In this document: piece by piece, positions 41,057-51,113 of the stretch
Numbering within the stretch: position 1 is the first letter of the stretch
How the letters are laid out: each line of letters opens with the position of its first letter
Assembly: GCA_018262775.1 (NCBI GenBank)
Contig: JADFDU010000003.1
Span: 1-64,000 of the forward strand
Direction of reading: 5' to 3'
Length of the DNA stretch: 64,000 nucleotides
DNA from: Rhodocyclaceae bacterium
GTDB lineage: Bacteria; Pseudomonadota; Gammaproteobacteria; Burkholderiales; Rhodocyclaceae
The notes under the pieces: model-generated
Database searches by the model: none
What the model saw: only the letters and a program-made list of their open reading frames with translations
Told to the model about the DNA's origin: nothing
Program-made: the position numbers and the translations under genes

Positions 41057-42475
41057 TCAATCGATGCCGTACTCGCTCCAGCGGCCCCTGATCTTTTCCA
41101 GCATGGCTTCGTCCATGCGCGCCTCCACCGGCTTCTGCTTCCACTCGTAGGGAATGCAGGCGTCCATGAGAATGCGCGAGGTGGTGAGCTTGTCGGAATC
41201 GGGATGCAGTGCCGGGTCGAGCGGCGTCGAGCGGCCTCGCTTGATGAGCTCGGTGCCGCGCATCGGGTCATAGCGGCAGGACAGCGCCCAGAAGACACGC
41301 TGCAGGTCGTCGGCCATGATGTCCTCGTCCACCGTGATGACACCCTTGATGCCGTAGGAACCAGTGTTGCTGCCGATGACGGCGTCGGCGACCTGGCGCG
41401 AATGGCCGGGATAGGCCTGCTTGATCGACACCACCGCCCAGAAGCGGCCGGCGGATTCCGGTAGCACGCACACCGATTGCACACCGGGGATGCGCATCTT
41501 TTCCAACTCCGTCCACAGCGTGGCGGTGCGGGTGAAGGCGAGCAGCATGTGCACGTCGGTGACCGGACGGCCCTGACCGGTGGCCCACAACACCGGGTTG
41601 TTGCGATGAAGGATCTGCTTGACCTCCAGCGCCGGCTTGTTGATGACCTTGTGCAGTTCGTCGGTGTAGTAGCCGGTGTATTCGGCGAAGGGGCCTTCCG
41701 GACGGAAGTTGTTCGGATCGATCTCGCCTTCGAGCACGATCTCGGCGCCGGCCGGAATCGGCAGGCCGGTCAGCGGCGCCATGAGGAATTCCGCCGGCTG
41801 GCCGCGCACCGTGCCGGTGATGTCGAAGTCGTTGGCGCCCTTGTGCATCAGCGTGCCGGCCATGAAGATCAGCGGGTCGCAGCCGATCACCGCTGCGGCG
41901 GGCATCTTCTTGCCCATCTTGGCGTACTTCTTCATGATGCGCTCGCCGCGCTTGCCCGGCAGGATCTGCACGCCGCAGGTCTTGTTGTCGAGCATCTGCA
42001 TGCGGTAGGTGCCGAGGTTGGTTTCACCCGTCTCCGGGTCGCGCAACACGACGAACACCATGGTGCCGATGTAGCGGCCACCGTCGAGCGGGAAGAATTT
42101 CGGCACCGGGAACATGTTGAGGTCGACCTTGTCGCCGGTGAGGATGTTCTCCAGCACCGGGCCGTCCTTGACCTCGTTGGCCTTGATGAGGCCCTCGGAG
42201 GTGATGGTCTTCTTCATCCACTGCTGCGCCGACTCGCACATCGTCAGGTTGTGCGGCAGGCCGAGCATGATGGCGAGACGCTTGGTGGTGGCGAAGGCGC
42301 CGGTGAACACCGGGCTGTCATAGCCCTTGATGTTCTCGAACAGCAGGGCCGGGCCCTTCTTCTCCTCTGTCAGCTTGGAAACGTGGGAGATTTCCAGATT
42401 CCAGTCGACTTCCGCCGTAACGCGCTTCAGTTCGTTGGCGGCTTCGCACTGGTTGATGAAATATCTCAGATCCAT
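41057..42475 (-). CDS. Phenylphosphate carboxylase UbiD-family large subunit (alpha or beta)
   Basis: UbiD fold GPFAEYTGYYTDELHKVI; cluster context. Confidence 0.85.
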   Translation of the reverse strand: MDLRYFINQCEAANELKRVTAEVDWNLEISHVSKLTEEKKGPALLFENIKGYDSPVFTGAFATTKRLAIMLGLPHNLTMCESAQQWMKKTITSEGLIKANEVKDGPVLENILTGDKVDLNMFPVPKFFPLDGGRYIGTMVFVVLRDPETGETNLGTYRMQMLDNKTCGVQILPGKRGERIMKKYAKMGKKMPAAAVIGCDPLIFMAGTLMHKGANDFDITGTVRGQPAEFLMAPLTGLPIPAGAEIVLEGEIDPNNFRPEGPFAEYTGYYTDELHKVINKPALEVKQILHRNNPVLWATGQGRPVTDVHMLLAFTRTATLWTELEKMRIPGVQSVCVLPESAGRFWAVVSIKQAYPGHSRQVADAVIGSNTGSYGIKGVITVDEDIMADDLQRVFWALSCRYDPMRGTELIKRGRSTPLDPALHPDSDKLTTSRILMDACIPYEWKQKPVEARMDEAMLEKIRGRWSEYGID

Positions 42476-42503
42476 TTCGTTCTTCTCCTTGGGTCAGTGT
42501 TTT

Positions 42504-43175
42504 TTATGTGCAGTGCGCATCGACGGACTCGATGACGCTGAAACCGGCAGCCTCCAGCACCGCCACCACTTTCTTCATCTCGGCAGCGCGGAAGCGGACG
42601 ATGATCTTGCGCTCGCGCGGGTGGCCATTGCTGCCATTCTCGTTACGCGCGATCGGATAGATGGCCTGCACTTCGGCGCCGGTGCCTTCGACCACATCGG
42701 CGATGCGGCCAATGGTGCCGGCCTTGACCTCCATCGGACCGAGGGTGACGCCGCAGCGCTTCTCCCAGGCACCGAGGAAGTGGGCGGCCAGCGAAAAGAT
42801 CTCCCTGGACGAGATCACGCCAATGACCTTGTCGCCGTCCATTACCGGAAACTGGCCGATGCCGAGGTCCTGGCCGCGGCGCAGGCACTCTTCCATGGTG
42901 TCGGTCGCCTGCAAGGTCGACGGATTGCGCACCATGATGTCCTTCACCTTGAGGCGGTTGGCGAAGAAGCTGTATTCGTCGGCGTTCTGCGTGCGGGCGA
43001 CGAAGTGCGCCGCCTGCAGGCAGTGTGCCCGCGTGATCACGCCGCGCAGGCGGCCGTCATCGACGACGGGCAGGGCCTGCAGGTTGTGCTCGGAAAGAAT
43101 CCGCTTGGCTTCGGACAACAGCGTGTCGCCGTCGACCAGTTTGGGATTGTGTTGCATCCAGTTGCGTACGATCAT
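42504..43175 (-). CDS. ppsC: Phenylphosphate synthase CBS-domain subunit
   Basis: Two CBS repeats and C-terminal ACT-like region; next to ppsB. Confidence 0.8.
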   Translation of the reverse strand: MIVRNWMQHNPKLVDGDTLLSEAKRILSEHNLQALPVVDDGRLRGVITRAHCLQAAHFVARTQNADEYSFFANRLKVKDIMVRNPSTLQATDTMEECLRRGQDLGIGQFPVMDGDKVIGVISSREIFSLAAHFLGAWEKRCGVTLGPMEVKAGTIGRIADVVEGTGAEVQAIYPIARNENGSNGHPRERKIIVRFRAAEMKKVVAVLEAAGFSVIESVDAHCT

Positions 43176-44311
43176 TACGATACCTTCTTGCCGGTGAGCA
43201 GGCTGGAAAGGATGTAGTCCATCGCCGAGGTGGCCTTCGGCGCGGCGGCGGCATCGGCCTCGCGCTTGGCGCTCCACACGGTTTCCGGGCGCGCCTGCAG
43301 GATGAAGATGTTGCCGCCGGCAGGCAGGTCCTTGTCCACCGCCCATTCGATATCCATCGGCCGGCCGTAGTGCTTCTCGATGGCCTTGCCCATGCGCGCC
43401 AGCTCGACGATTTCCTCGTCGATAATGGACTGCACGTTCTGCCGCTCGTGGGGCGTCTCGATCTTCACTGACTTCTGCGTCTTCTGATCCACCGTGTAGG
43501 TGATCTCTTTGCTGCAGATGGTGCGTTCGAGGATGTCCATGGCGACCTTGTTGACAACGAAGTGGTCGGGCGTCACCTCACCCGATACCACTGACTCGCC
43601 GAAGCCGAAGTTCGCGTCGATGGCAATGACGGAGCGGTCGCCGTTGGCCGGGTTCATGGTGAACATCACCCCGGCAGTGTAGGAATTCGCCATTTTCTGG
43701 AAGCCGACGGAGAGCGCCACATCCTCGTGCGGAAAGCCCATCCTGATGCGGTAGGCGATGGCCCGCCCGGTGAACAGGCTGGAGATGCAGCGGCGGGCGT
43801 GCAGCAGCAGATCGTCCACGCCGCGAATCCACAGATAGGTGTCCTGCTGCCCGGCAAAGCTGGCGCCGGGAAGGTCCTCGGCGGTAGCGCTGGAACGCAC
43901 TGCCACCGGTACCGCCGGCACCATGCAGCGCACCGACAACTTGCGATAAAACTCGGCAATGGCATCTTCCAGCTCCCAGGCGAAGGAATGCGCCTCGATC
44001 ATCTCGCGGATCGCCCGGCTGGCCGATTCGAGTTGATCGAGGTCGTCATGTCCGCAACCTTCGAGCATGCCGGGTATCTCCCCGCTCACCCCGGCATCGC
44101 GCATGAAGCGCGCATAGCCGTGGGTGGTCAGGGCGAAGCCCGGCGGCACGCGCACGCCAGCATTGATGAGTTCGCCCAGAGACGAACACTTGCCGCCGAC
44201 CAGCGCGACATCCTCCTTGTGCACTTCTTCAAACCAGCACAACTCCGGGGCCGAAGACAATTCGGCCCCGGGGTTCATGCCAGTGGATGCTGACTTTGCT
44301 GCTTGCGTCAT
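43175..44311 (-). CDS. ppsB: Phenylphosphate synthase subunit (PEP synthase N-terminal, ATP-grasp-like)
   Basis: LVGGKCSSLGELINAGVRVPPGFALTT, RSSATAEDLPGASFAGQQDTYL. Confidence 0.85.
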   Translation of the reverse strand: MTQAAKSASTGMNPGAELSSAPELCWFEEVHKEDVALVGGKCSSLGELINAGVRVPPGFALTTHGYARFMRDAGVSGEIPGMLEGCGHDDLDQLESASRAIREMIEAHSFAWELEDAIAEFYRKLSVRCMVPAVPVAVRSSATAEDLPGASFAGQQDTYLWIRGVDDLLLHARRCISSLFTGRAIAYRIRMGFPHEDVALSVGFQKMANSYTAGVMFTMNPANGDRSVIAIDANFGFGESVVSGEVTPDHFVVNKVAMDILERTICSKEITYTVDQKTQKSVKIETPHERQNVQSIIDEEIVELARMGKAIEKHYGRPMDIEWAVDKDLPAGGNIFILQARPETVWSAKREADAAAAPKATSAMDYILSSLLTGKKVS

Positions 44312-44419
44312 TGTCAGGCCTCCCGACGGGCCGCCCCAAGGGGCGAAGCGGGGAATTCGCGGAGCATTGCTCCGCGCCCGCGTAGCCGGCCAGCTGTGCA
44401 AAGCCGGCAGTGGACGGCC

Positions 44420-44471
44420 TGCGCCCCCACGGGGAGCAGCGAACGCAGTGAGCGTGGGGGCTGTTTCATAT
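44420..44471. repeat. GCGCCCCC...GTGGGGGC palindromic repeat adjacent to ppsA stop, copy 2
   Basis: Shares GAGCGTGGGGGCTGTTTCAT with 17603-17655. Confidence 0.7.
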
Positions 44472-46306
44472 CAACGCGAGATCGAAATGACGCCGGTGGA
44501 ACCATCGACCCGAATCATCATGCCCGACTGGATGATCTTGGTCGCGTGGCCGGTACCGACCACTGCCGGCAAGCCGTATTCGCGACAGACGATCGCCGCA
44601 TGGCTCATGACCCCGCCGACATCCGTGACACAGGCCTGGATCTTGGCAAAGGCCGGCGCCCAGGAGGGCGAGGTGGTCGGCGCGACGAGAATCTCGCCTT
44701 CCTGCAACTGGCGAATGTCATCCACCGTGCGGCAGACGCGCGCCTTGCCCTCGACGATGCCGGGACTGCCGGCGAAGCCTTTGAACTCTTTCACCGTGGA
44801 GGGGTCTTTCACTTCCGCCACGGCGGCCCAGTCGGCCAGCGAGGTGTTGGTGACGCCCCAGAGGACGATGGTGAAAGGTTCCTGGATCACCTCCGGCGCG
44901 GTACCGATGGCCGGCGGCGCATTCCACTCCTTGAACTTCGCCATGACCCCCTTGCGCCATTCGACTTCCTTCGGCCAGGTCATCGTGCCGCGCGGCGTGA
45001 CGCCGGTGGCCCAGGCGGTGACGACGTCCCACAGTGCCTGCTTGATCTCGTCGCGGCGCAACAGCCAGACGTCCTCGACATCCTTGATGATGCCGTGCTC
45101 GGCGAGGATGGCGCCGACTTCGCGCATCTTGTTCCAGAACACCGAGTGGAACCAGTGCTCGACGTAGAACAGGTGGTTTTCGACGTAGGGGAACACCGTC
45201 TTGGCGCAGCCGAGCAGTTCGTCGAACTGCTTGCGGTCCTCTTCCTTCTCGATCAGGCCGCGGTACTCGGCGGTGATGCGGTCGCGCTCGGCGCAGACTT
45301 TCTCGGTGGGGCGCTCGATGCTGATGCCCTGCTTGAGCTTGCCGATGTAGGTCTGGATGCCGGACAGCGGCACGTTCATCTGGTCGTTCCAGGAACGATC
45401 GTGGTGGAACCAGCCGGTGCCGGTGGACACGTTGAACCACGGCTCGCGTGAGAGGTTGAGCGAGGTCAGCCATTCGACGCCCTTGGGCAGCTTCTTCAGC
45501 CCTGCCTCGACTTCGGTCCACTCCTCGCTGAAGCACACTGCCGCATCGACGCCCAGTTCGATGGCCTTCTTGGCGAGACCCTTCAGTTCTTCATCGGGGC
45601 GGTACATGATGACGTCGATGCCGGAGATCATCTGCGTCACGCGCTGCGCCGGGATGCTCGGGAAGAGCTTCTGCACGAAGTCGAGGAAGAAGACGTAGGC
45701 GGCATAGCCGAGGTTGAGGAACTCGAAGTGGTACTGCCAGCACTTGATGCCGAGGTTGATCAGGTCATCGTAGTTCTTCAGCAGGTGGTAGCCCTTGGAC
45801 TCGCCGAGGGCGTCCATGACCACGGAAATGTCTTCCATGTCGGCCAGGCGCGGAATATCGATCGCCTCGAGTTCGCGGATGGTGGCTTCCATCTTCACCT
45901 TCCACTTGGCCTCCAGCGCATCCCAGTTCTTGTAGTAGTGGCCGGCGCGCTCCATGAAGTGCGGCACGCGGCTGCCGATCTCCTCGGGATTCTTCACCGG
46001 CACCGGCGAGATGTAGACATAGCCGTTGATCATGCGGTGATCGACACCGCGCACCGGCGGCACCATGAAGATACGGTTGTTAAATTGTGACAGCGCGAGA
46101 AACCAGGCTTCGTCCCAGATGGTGTCGAAGGGATACAGCGGCTCGGGATAATGCAGACCGTCGTAGAACCAGAACGTCTCCTTCTCGTACTGGTTGCGGA
46201 CGGGATCGTCAGTGACAAACTGATACTGATACGGATACATGCGCTCCCAGCCTTCGGTGCCGGGAATCGTCTTGGCCTTCACATCATGCGGAACGGGAAA
46301 CTTCAT
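44471..46306 (-). CDS. ppsA: Phenylphosphate synthase subunit (PEP-utilising, phosphohistidine domain)
   Basis: TDVGGVMSHAAIVCREYGLPAVVGTGHATKIIQSG; cluster context. Confidence 0.85.
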   Translation of the reverse strand: MKFPVPHDVKAKTIPGTEGWERMYPYQYQFVTDDPVRNQYEKETFWFYDGLHYPEPLYPFDTIWDEAWFLALSQFNNRIFMVPPVRGVDHRMINGYVYISPVPVKNPEEIGSRVPHFMERAGHYYKNWDALEAKWKVKMEATIRELEAIDIPRLADMEDISVVMDALGESKGYHLLKNYDDLINLGIKCWQYHFEFLNLGYAAYVFFLDFVQKLFPSIPAQRVTQMISGIDVIMYRPDEELKGLAKKAIELGVDAAVCFSEEWTEVEAGLKKLPKGVEWLTSLNLSREPWFNVSTGTGWFHHDRSWNDQMNVPLSGIQTYIGKLKQGISIERPTEKVCAERDRITAEYRGLIEKEEDRKQFDELLGCAKTVFPYVENHLFYVEHWFHSVFWNKMREVGAILAEHGIIKDVEDVWLLRRDEIKQALWDVVTAWATGVTPRGTMTWPKEVEWRKGVMAKFKEWNAPPAIGTAPEVIQEPFTIVLWGVTNTSLADWAAVAEVKDPSTVKEFKGFAGSPGIVEGKARVCRTVDDIRQLQEGEILVAPTTSPSWAPAFAKIQACVTDVGGVMSHAAIVCREYGLPAVVGTGHATKIIQSGMMIRVDGSTGVISISR

Positions 46307-46406
46307 GGCGTCTACTCCTCCAGTCGGTGATCGTTTAGATACGAACCTTCTTTGACCTTCTTCGCCGGGCATGCTTTGTGCGCCGGCTATGCGTGGAAGG
46401 CTTATT

Positions 46407-46421
46407 GCAAGCGATGTGCCA
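46407..46421 (-). promoter_or_regulatory. Sigma-54 -24/-12 promoter upstream of ppsA
   Basis: TGGCAC-ATCGC-TTGC on reverse strand. Confidence 0.85.
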
Positions 46422-46558
46422 TGTGCGACGCAACATGCCGCATGGGTTGGCTGTTTTGCGCTGATTCACCGGAGTACCGACAGAGAAATCCTTTTGCAGA
46501 CGTGCCCACTGGCATTGCATCGCAACACTCCGCATCAGGCATAATGACCTTGCAACGC

Positions 46559-46574
46559 TTGATGATTTGATCAG
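46559..46574. promoter_or_regulatory. Candidate XylR/DmpR-type UAS 1
   Basis: TTGATGATTTGATCAG. Confidence 0.65.
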
Positions 46575-46599
46575 TTTTACGCATAGTTAAGCGTAAGAT

Positions 46600-46615
46600 T
46601 TGATGAATTGATTAA
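46600..46615. promoter_or_regulatory. Candidate XylR/DmpR-type UAS 2
   Basis: TTGATGAATTGATTAA. Confidence 0.7.
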
Positions 46616-46723
46616 TTCCGCTGCAAACCCGAAGAAATTGACGGATGAGCAGGCTCAATCCCGGCCAGCGTCACTTCACCATTTGATAAAAATGACGCGG
46701 CCGCAAGGGAAGAGGAGATAGAA

Positions 46724-48478
46724 GTGCGCAAATTGGCATCCGCCGACACGGCGGCCGACGACCTGCGGTCCCACGTTCGTTTCTGCGCCGAGACGGGCCA
46801 GATCTGGCTGCACGAGAACCGCATGCTGCTGGTACATGCGGAAGCGCAGGCGCTGCTACGCAAGGAACTCATCGACTCGCTCGGCATGGATCGCGCGCGC
46901 GGCCTGCTCACACGCATGGGCTACGCCTCCGGCCTGCGCGACGCAGAACTGGCGCGCAAACAGGCGCAGGGCGTCAGCGACCTGGAAGCCTTCATGACCG
47001 GACCGAAGCTGCACACGCTGGAGGGCATCGTGCGCGTGACGCCGATCCGCCTGGAGGTGGACCGGCCGCGCGGCAGATTCTACGGCGAATTCCTCTGGGA
47101 AAACTCCTGGGAGGGGCAATGGCACCGCCAGTACTTCGGCATCCACCACGAGCCCGTGTGCTGGACGCAGATCGGCTATGCCTCGGGCTACACCTCGGCC
47201 TTCATGGGCCGACGTGTCCTCTACCAGGAAGTGGAGTGCGTCGGCGTCGGCAACAACAACTGCCGCATCATCGGCAAGCCGGTCGAGGAGTGGGAGAACG
47301 CCGAAGAACACTTGCGCTTCTACAACCCCGAATCCATCGCCGACCAGCTCATCGACCTGCAGACCCAGGTGTCGCATCTGCGCTCTTCCATCGGCGAGAA
47401 GGAGACGCTACCGCAGCACATGATCGGCGTCTCGCCCGGCTTTCGCCAGGCTTACGGCCTGCTCAAGCAGGCCGCGGACAGCCAGATCCCGGTGCTGCTG
47501 CTCGGCGAGACGGGCGTTGGCAAAGAGGTCTTCGCCCGCTGCCTGCACGAGATGGGGCCGCGCGCCGGCGAGGCCTTCGTCGCGGTGAACTGCGCGGCGA
47601 TCCCGCACGATCTGGTCGAGTCCGAGCTCTTCGGCGTGGAAAAGGGCGCCTACACCGGCGCACAGTCCTCGCGCCCCGGCCGCTTCGAACGCGCCAATGG
47701 CGGCACGCTGTTTCTCGACGAAGTCGGCGACCTGCCGCTCTCGGCGCAAGCCAAGCTGCTGCGCGTGCTGCAGGAGCACGAGATCGAGCGCCTCGGCGAC
47801 CAGAAGCCGCGCAAGGTGGACGTGCGCGTGGTGGCCGCCACCAACGCCGATCTGTCCAGGCTGGTGAAGGAAGACAAATTCCGCCTGGATCTCTATTACC
47901 GCCTCAACGCCTACCAGGTGCACATCCCGCCGCTGCGCGAGCGCAACGAGGACATCTCGCCGCTGTCGAAGGCCTTCCTCGAGAAATACGCAGCCATCCA
48001 CGGCAAGAAGCTGCGCGGCTTCACCGACAAGGCGAAGCGCGCGCTGCTTTCCTACACCTGGCCCGGCAACATCCGCGAACTGCAGAACGTCATCGAGCGC
48101 AGCGTCATCATCGCCCCGCACGGCTCGCGCGTCGAAGCCAACCACCTGTTCCTCGCCGAGCGCGACAGCCTGCCACCGGAACTGGGTCTCGATGCCGACG
48201 GTACACTGCATGCCCAGGGCTGGCAGCCGGGAGAAAAGCTGTGCGAATCGGTGCTCAACGGCGTGTTCACGCTGGACGAGGTGGAGTCCATGCTGCTGGA
48301 AGCAGCCGTGGCCAAAGCGAAAGGCAACCTCTCCTCGGCGGCACGCGTGCTCGGCGTCACCCGGCCGCAACTCGCCTACCGCCTCAAGCGCATAAAGGCG
48401 GCAGACAAGAAGGAAGTGGACAAGGCGGCGCTACCGCAGAAGGCAAGCAAAAAACCCCCGCTCAAAGCTGGCGTCTGA
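46724..48478 (+). CDS. Sigma-54-dependent XylR/DmpR-family activator
   Basis: V4R/XylR-N-like sensor, GETGVGKE, GAYTGAQ, C-terminal Fis-type HTH. Confidence 0.93.
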   Translation: MRKLASADTAADDLRSHVRFCAETGQIWLHENRMLLVHAEAQALLRKELIDSLGMDRARGLLTRMGYASGLRDAELARKQAQGVSDLEAFMTGPKLHTLEGIVRVTPIRLEVDRPRGRFYGEFLWENSWEGQWHRQYFGIHHEPVCWTQIGYASGYTSAFMGRRVLYQEVECVGVGNNNCRIIGKPVEEWENAEEHLRFYNPESIADQLIDLQTQVSHLRSSIGEKETLPQHMIGVSPGFRQAYGLLKQAADSQIPVLLLGETGVGKEVFARCLHEMGPRAGEAFVAVNCAAIPHDLVESELFGVEKGAYTGAQSSRPGRFERANGGTLFLDEVGDLPLSAQAKLLRVLQEHEIERLGDQKPRKVDVRVVAATNADLSRLVKEDKFRLDLYYRLNAYQVHIPPLRERNEDISPLSKAFLEKYAAIHGKKLRGFTDKAKRALLSYTWPGNIRELQNVIERSVIIAPHGSRVEANHLFLAERDSLPPELGLDADGTLHAQGWQPGEKLCESVLNGVFTLDEVESMLLEAAVAKAKGNLSSAARVLGVTRPQLAYRLKRIKAADKKEVDKAALPQKASKKPPLKAGV

Positions 48479-48479
48479 C

Positions 48480-48959
48480 ATGAGCGAATCGTTGCGCACG
48501 CGCATCCTCGCCCTACTCGAGGAACATCACGTCATGACGCTGGCGACCGCCGGCGCGGACGGCCCCTGGGCGGCGGCGGTGTTCTATGCGCATGAGGGCA
48601 CGCGCCTGTATTTCCTCTCTTCGCCGACCTCGCGCCACGCCGAGAACCTCGCCGCCAATCCGCGCGCGGCGGCGACCATCCAGCGCGACTACGACGACTG
48701 GCCCGGCATCCGCGGCCTGCAGATTTCCGGCAGCGTGCGCATCGTGGCCGCCGCGGACGAGGCGCGCGTGCGCGCCCTCTACCAGCAGCGCTACCCGCTC
48801 ATCGGCGGCGGCGCCAGCGTACCGCGCAAGATTCTCGAAGCGCTGCAGAAAATCCGCTGGTACGAACTGGTGCCGGAAGACATTCATCTGCTCGACAACT
48901 CGCTCGGCTTCGGCCACCGCGAACATTTTTCAGTCAATCCACTCAATTCAGCCAATTAG
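48480..48959 (+). CDS. Pyridoxamine 5'-phosphate oxidase-like flavin protein
   Basis: HHVMTLATAGADGPWAAAVFYA. Confidence 0.75.
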   Translation: MSESLRTRILALLEEHHVMTLATAGADGPWAAAVFYAHEGTRLYFLSSPTSRHAENLAANPRAAATIQRDYDDWPGIRGLQISGSVRIVAAADEARVRALYQQRYPLIGGGASVPRKILEALQKIRWYELVPEDIHLLDNSLGFGHREHFSVNPLNSAN

Positions 48960-48972
48960 GGAGACAGCATCG

Positions 48973-50169
48973 ATGACACAAGCCAAAGCGCCCGGCAAGG
49001 GCTTCACCACCCGCGCCATCCATCACGGCTACGATCCCTATGAGGGCTACGGTTCCGTCAATCCGCCGATCTACCTGAGCTCGACCTACGCCTTCCCCAC
49101 GGTGGAAGACGGCAGCGCGCGCTTCGCCGGTGAGCAGGCCGGTTTTGTCTACTCGCGCGTCGGCAACCCGACCACCTGCCTGCTGGAGAGCCGCATCGCC
49201 GACCTGGAAGGCGGCGAGGCAGCGCTCGTCACCGCCTCCGGCATGGGCGCCACCACCTCGCTGCTGTGGACGCTGCTGGCGCCGGGCGACGAGGTCATCG
49301 CCGACAAGACCCTCTACGGCTGCACCTTCGGCTACTTCAATCACGGCCTGGCGAAGTTCGGCGTCAAGATCACCCACGTCGACATGACGCAGCCGGCCAA
49401 CCTGGAAGCCGCCATCAGCGCGCAGACCAAAGTGGTGTTCTTCGAATCGCCGGCCAATCCCAACATGCGGCTGGTGGACATCGAGGCCATCGCCGCCATT
49501 GCCCATCGACACGACGCCAAGGTGGTGGTGGACAACACCTACTGCACCCCCTACCTGCAGCGCCCGCTCGCGCTCGGCGCCGACTACATCGTGCACTCCG
49601 CGACGAAATACCTCGGCGGCCACGGCGACCTGATCGCCGGCGCCATCGTCGGCCCGAAGGAATCGCTCGACCAGGTGCGCTTCTACGGCCTCAAGGACAT
49701 GACCGGCGCGGTGATGTCCTCGCAGGACGCCTTCCTCGTCCTGCGCGGCCTGAAAACATTGGCGCTGCGCATGGAGCGCCACAGCAGCAACGCCCAGGTC
49801 GTCGCCGAATGCCTGGCGGGCCACGCCAAGGTCGACGTCTGCCACTTCCCGGGACTCGCTTCGTTTCCGCAACTCGAACTCGCACGCCGGCAGATGAAGC
49901 TGCCCGGCGGCATGGTGGCCTTCGAACTCAAGGGCGGCATCGAGTCAGGCCGCCGCTTCATGAACGCGCTGCAACTGATCACGCGCGCCGTCAGCCTCGG
50001 CGACGCCGAAAGCCTGGCGCAACACCCGGCCAGCATGACGCACTGCTTCTACACACCCGAGGAACGGCGCGAACACCTGATCGGCGAAGGCCTGGTGAGA
50101 ATCTCGCTCGGCCTCGAAGACCCCGAGGACTTGCTCGACGACGTGCGGCAGGCGCTGGACGCCGCGTGA
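48973..50169 (+). CDS. PLP-dependent Cys/Met metabolism enzyme (methionine gamma-lyase-like)
   Basis: HSATKYLGGHGDLIAGAIVG PLP-lysine motif. Confidence 0.9.
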   Translation: MTQAKAPGKGFTTRAIHHGYDPYEGYGSVNPPIYLSSTYAFPTVEDGSARFAGEQAGFVYSRVGNPTTCLLESRIADLEGGEAALVTASGMGATTSLLWTLLAPGDEVIADKTLYGCTFGYFNHGLAKFGVKITHVDMTQPANLEAAISAQTKVVFFESPANPNMRLVDIEAIAAIAHRHDAKVVVDNTYCTPYLQRPLALGADYIVHSATKYLGGHGDLIAGAIVGPKESLDQVRFYGLKDMTGAVMSSQDAFLVLRGLKTLALRMERHSSNAQVVAECLAGHAKVDVCHFPGLASFPQLELARRQMKLPGGMVAFELKGGIESGRRFMNALQLITRAVSLGDAESLAQHPASMTHCFYTPEERREHLIGEGLVRISLGLEDPEDLLDDVRQALDAA

Positions 50170-50191
50170 GGGCGGTACGGCGCCGGAATGC

Positions 50192-50214
50192 GCCGTACTG
50201 TGGCGGCTGACTTT
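50192..50214 (+). repeat. GCCGT-N10-CTGACTTT dispersed motif
   Basis: GCCGTACTGTGGCGGCTGACTTT. Confidence 0.7.
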
Positions 50215-50555
50215 TGCCGGGGTGTCGCCAGGGATCGAACGGAACAGTTTCTGCCTTAGCAGAAGTTTGCGCACAGTTTTCGCCGTGTCGGCTTGGCGGC
50301 GGTAAGCGGACAAAACCAAACTCTGTTTTGAACAGTCCGTTTTCGGTAAAACCGGATGGGTGAAATCGACCCGAAGCGGCCGATTGAGGTTCTGCAGAGC
50401 GAAAGCCGATTTAGCCCGAAAACTATTGAACCGACTTACGTATCTGATCGACGAACTGGCGCAACACGCTGACCAGCGATTCCGTTTCCACAACTACGGT
50501 TACGCCATACTCCATCATGCCGATAAGCAAATGGGATATTCATCCCGTTACTTAC

Positions 50556-51110
50556 CTATCTCGTCCTCGGTACAATGATTTCTTCCAGTGGGACATGAGT
50601 CATGAACGCAATGATCTGCTTTACGAGGTCATCTACGCCTCGCGGCGTCATAGATCTCTTGCGTTCCGTTGCATCAATCAGTTCCCGATTGATGTAAGTC
50701 GTGCAGCGCAGATCCGCGTAGCTATGTTCGAGGACGCCCTCGATGCTCGGTAGTGGCAAAAAGGGATACCTTCTCCTGCTGAGAACATTCTGACGGTCTT
50801 CTTCGTTCGAAAGGGTAATCATAGGAATGACGGGCGCCACCAACACCGGCACCTTGCCTCCCTTTTTGTCGATCTCACAATCCTGTGACAGGACGATAAC
50901 GTTGAGAACGCGCCCTCTACCGAGAAAGTTACCAATGCCGTTGCTATCAGGTTTCCAAGGCGACGTATCCCATGAGTCACCGCCACCCTTCCGGGTTACC
51001 CCGCGTTTGAGTGCAACCAATGGTGCGGCCGCCGTCCCCACGAGAACGAGAGCAAGCAAATCCCCTTGCGATAGCTCGGGTTTGAGTGCCCCGTCCCAGC
51101 AATCGGTCAC
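50556..51110 (-). CDS. Hypothetical protein, gene 3 of three-gene group
   Basis: ORF; VIVLSQDCEIDK motif. Confidence 0.55.
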   Translation of the reverse strand: MTDCWDGALKPELSQGDLLALVLVGTAAAPLVALKRGVTRKGGGDSWDTSPWKPDSNGIGNFLGRGRVLNVIVLSQDCEIDKKGGKVPVLVAPVIPMITLSNEEDRQNVLSRRRYPFLPLPSIEGVLEHSYADLRCTTYINRELIDATERKRSMTPRGVDDLVKQIIAFMTHVPLEEIIVPRTR

Positions 51111-51113
51111 AGA

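Noticed and set aside
44291-44300. Additional CTGACTTT considered as a 14th dispersed-motif copy
   Set aside because: No GCCGT or near match 10 nt upstream.
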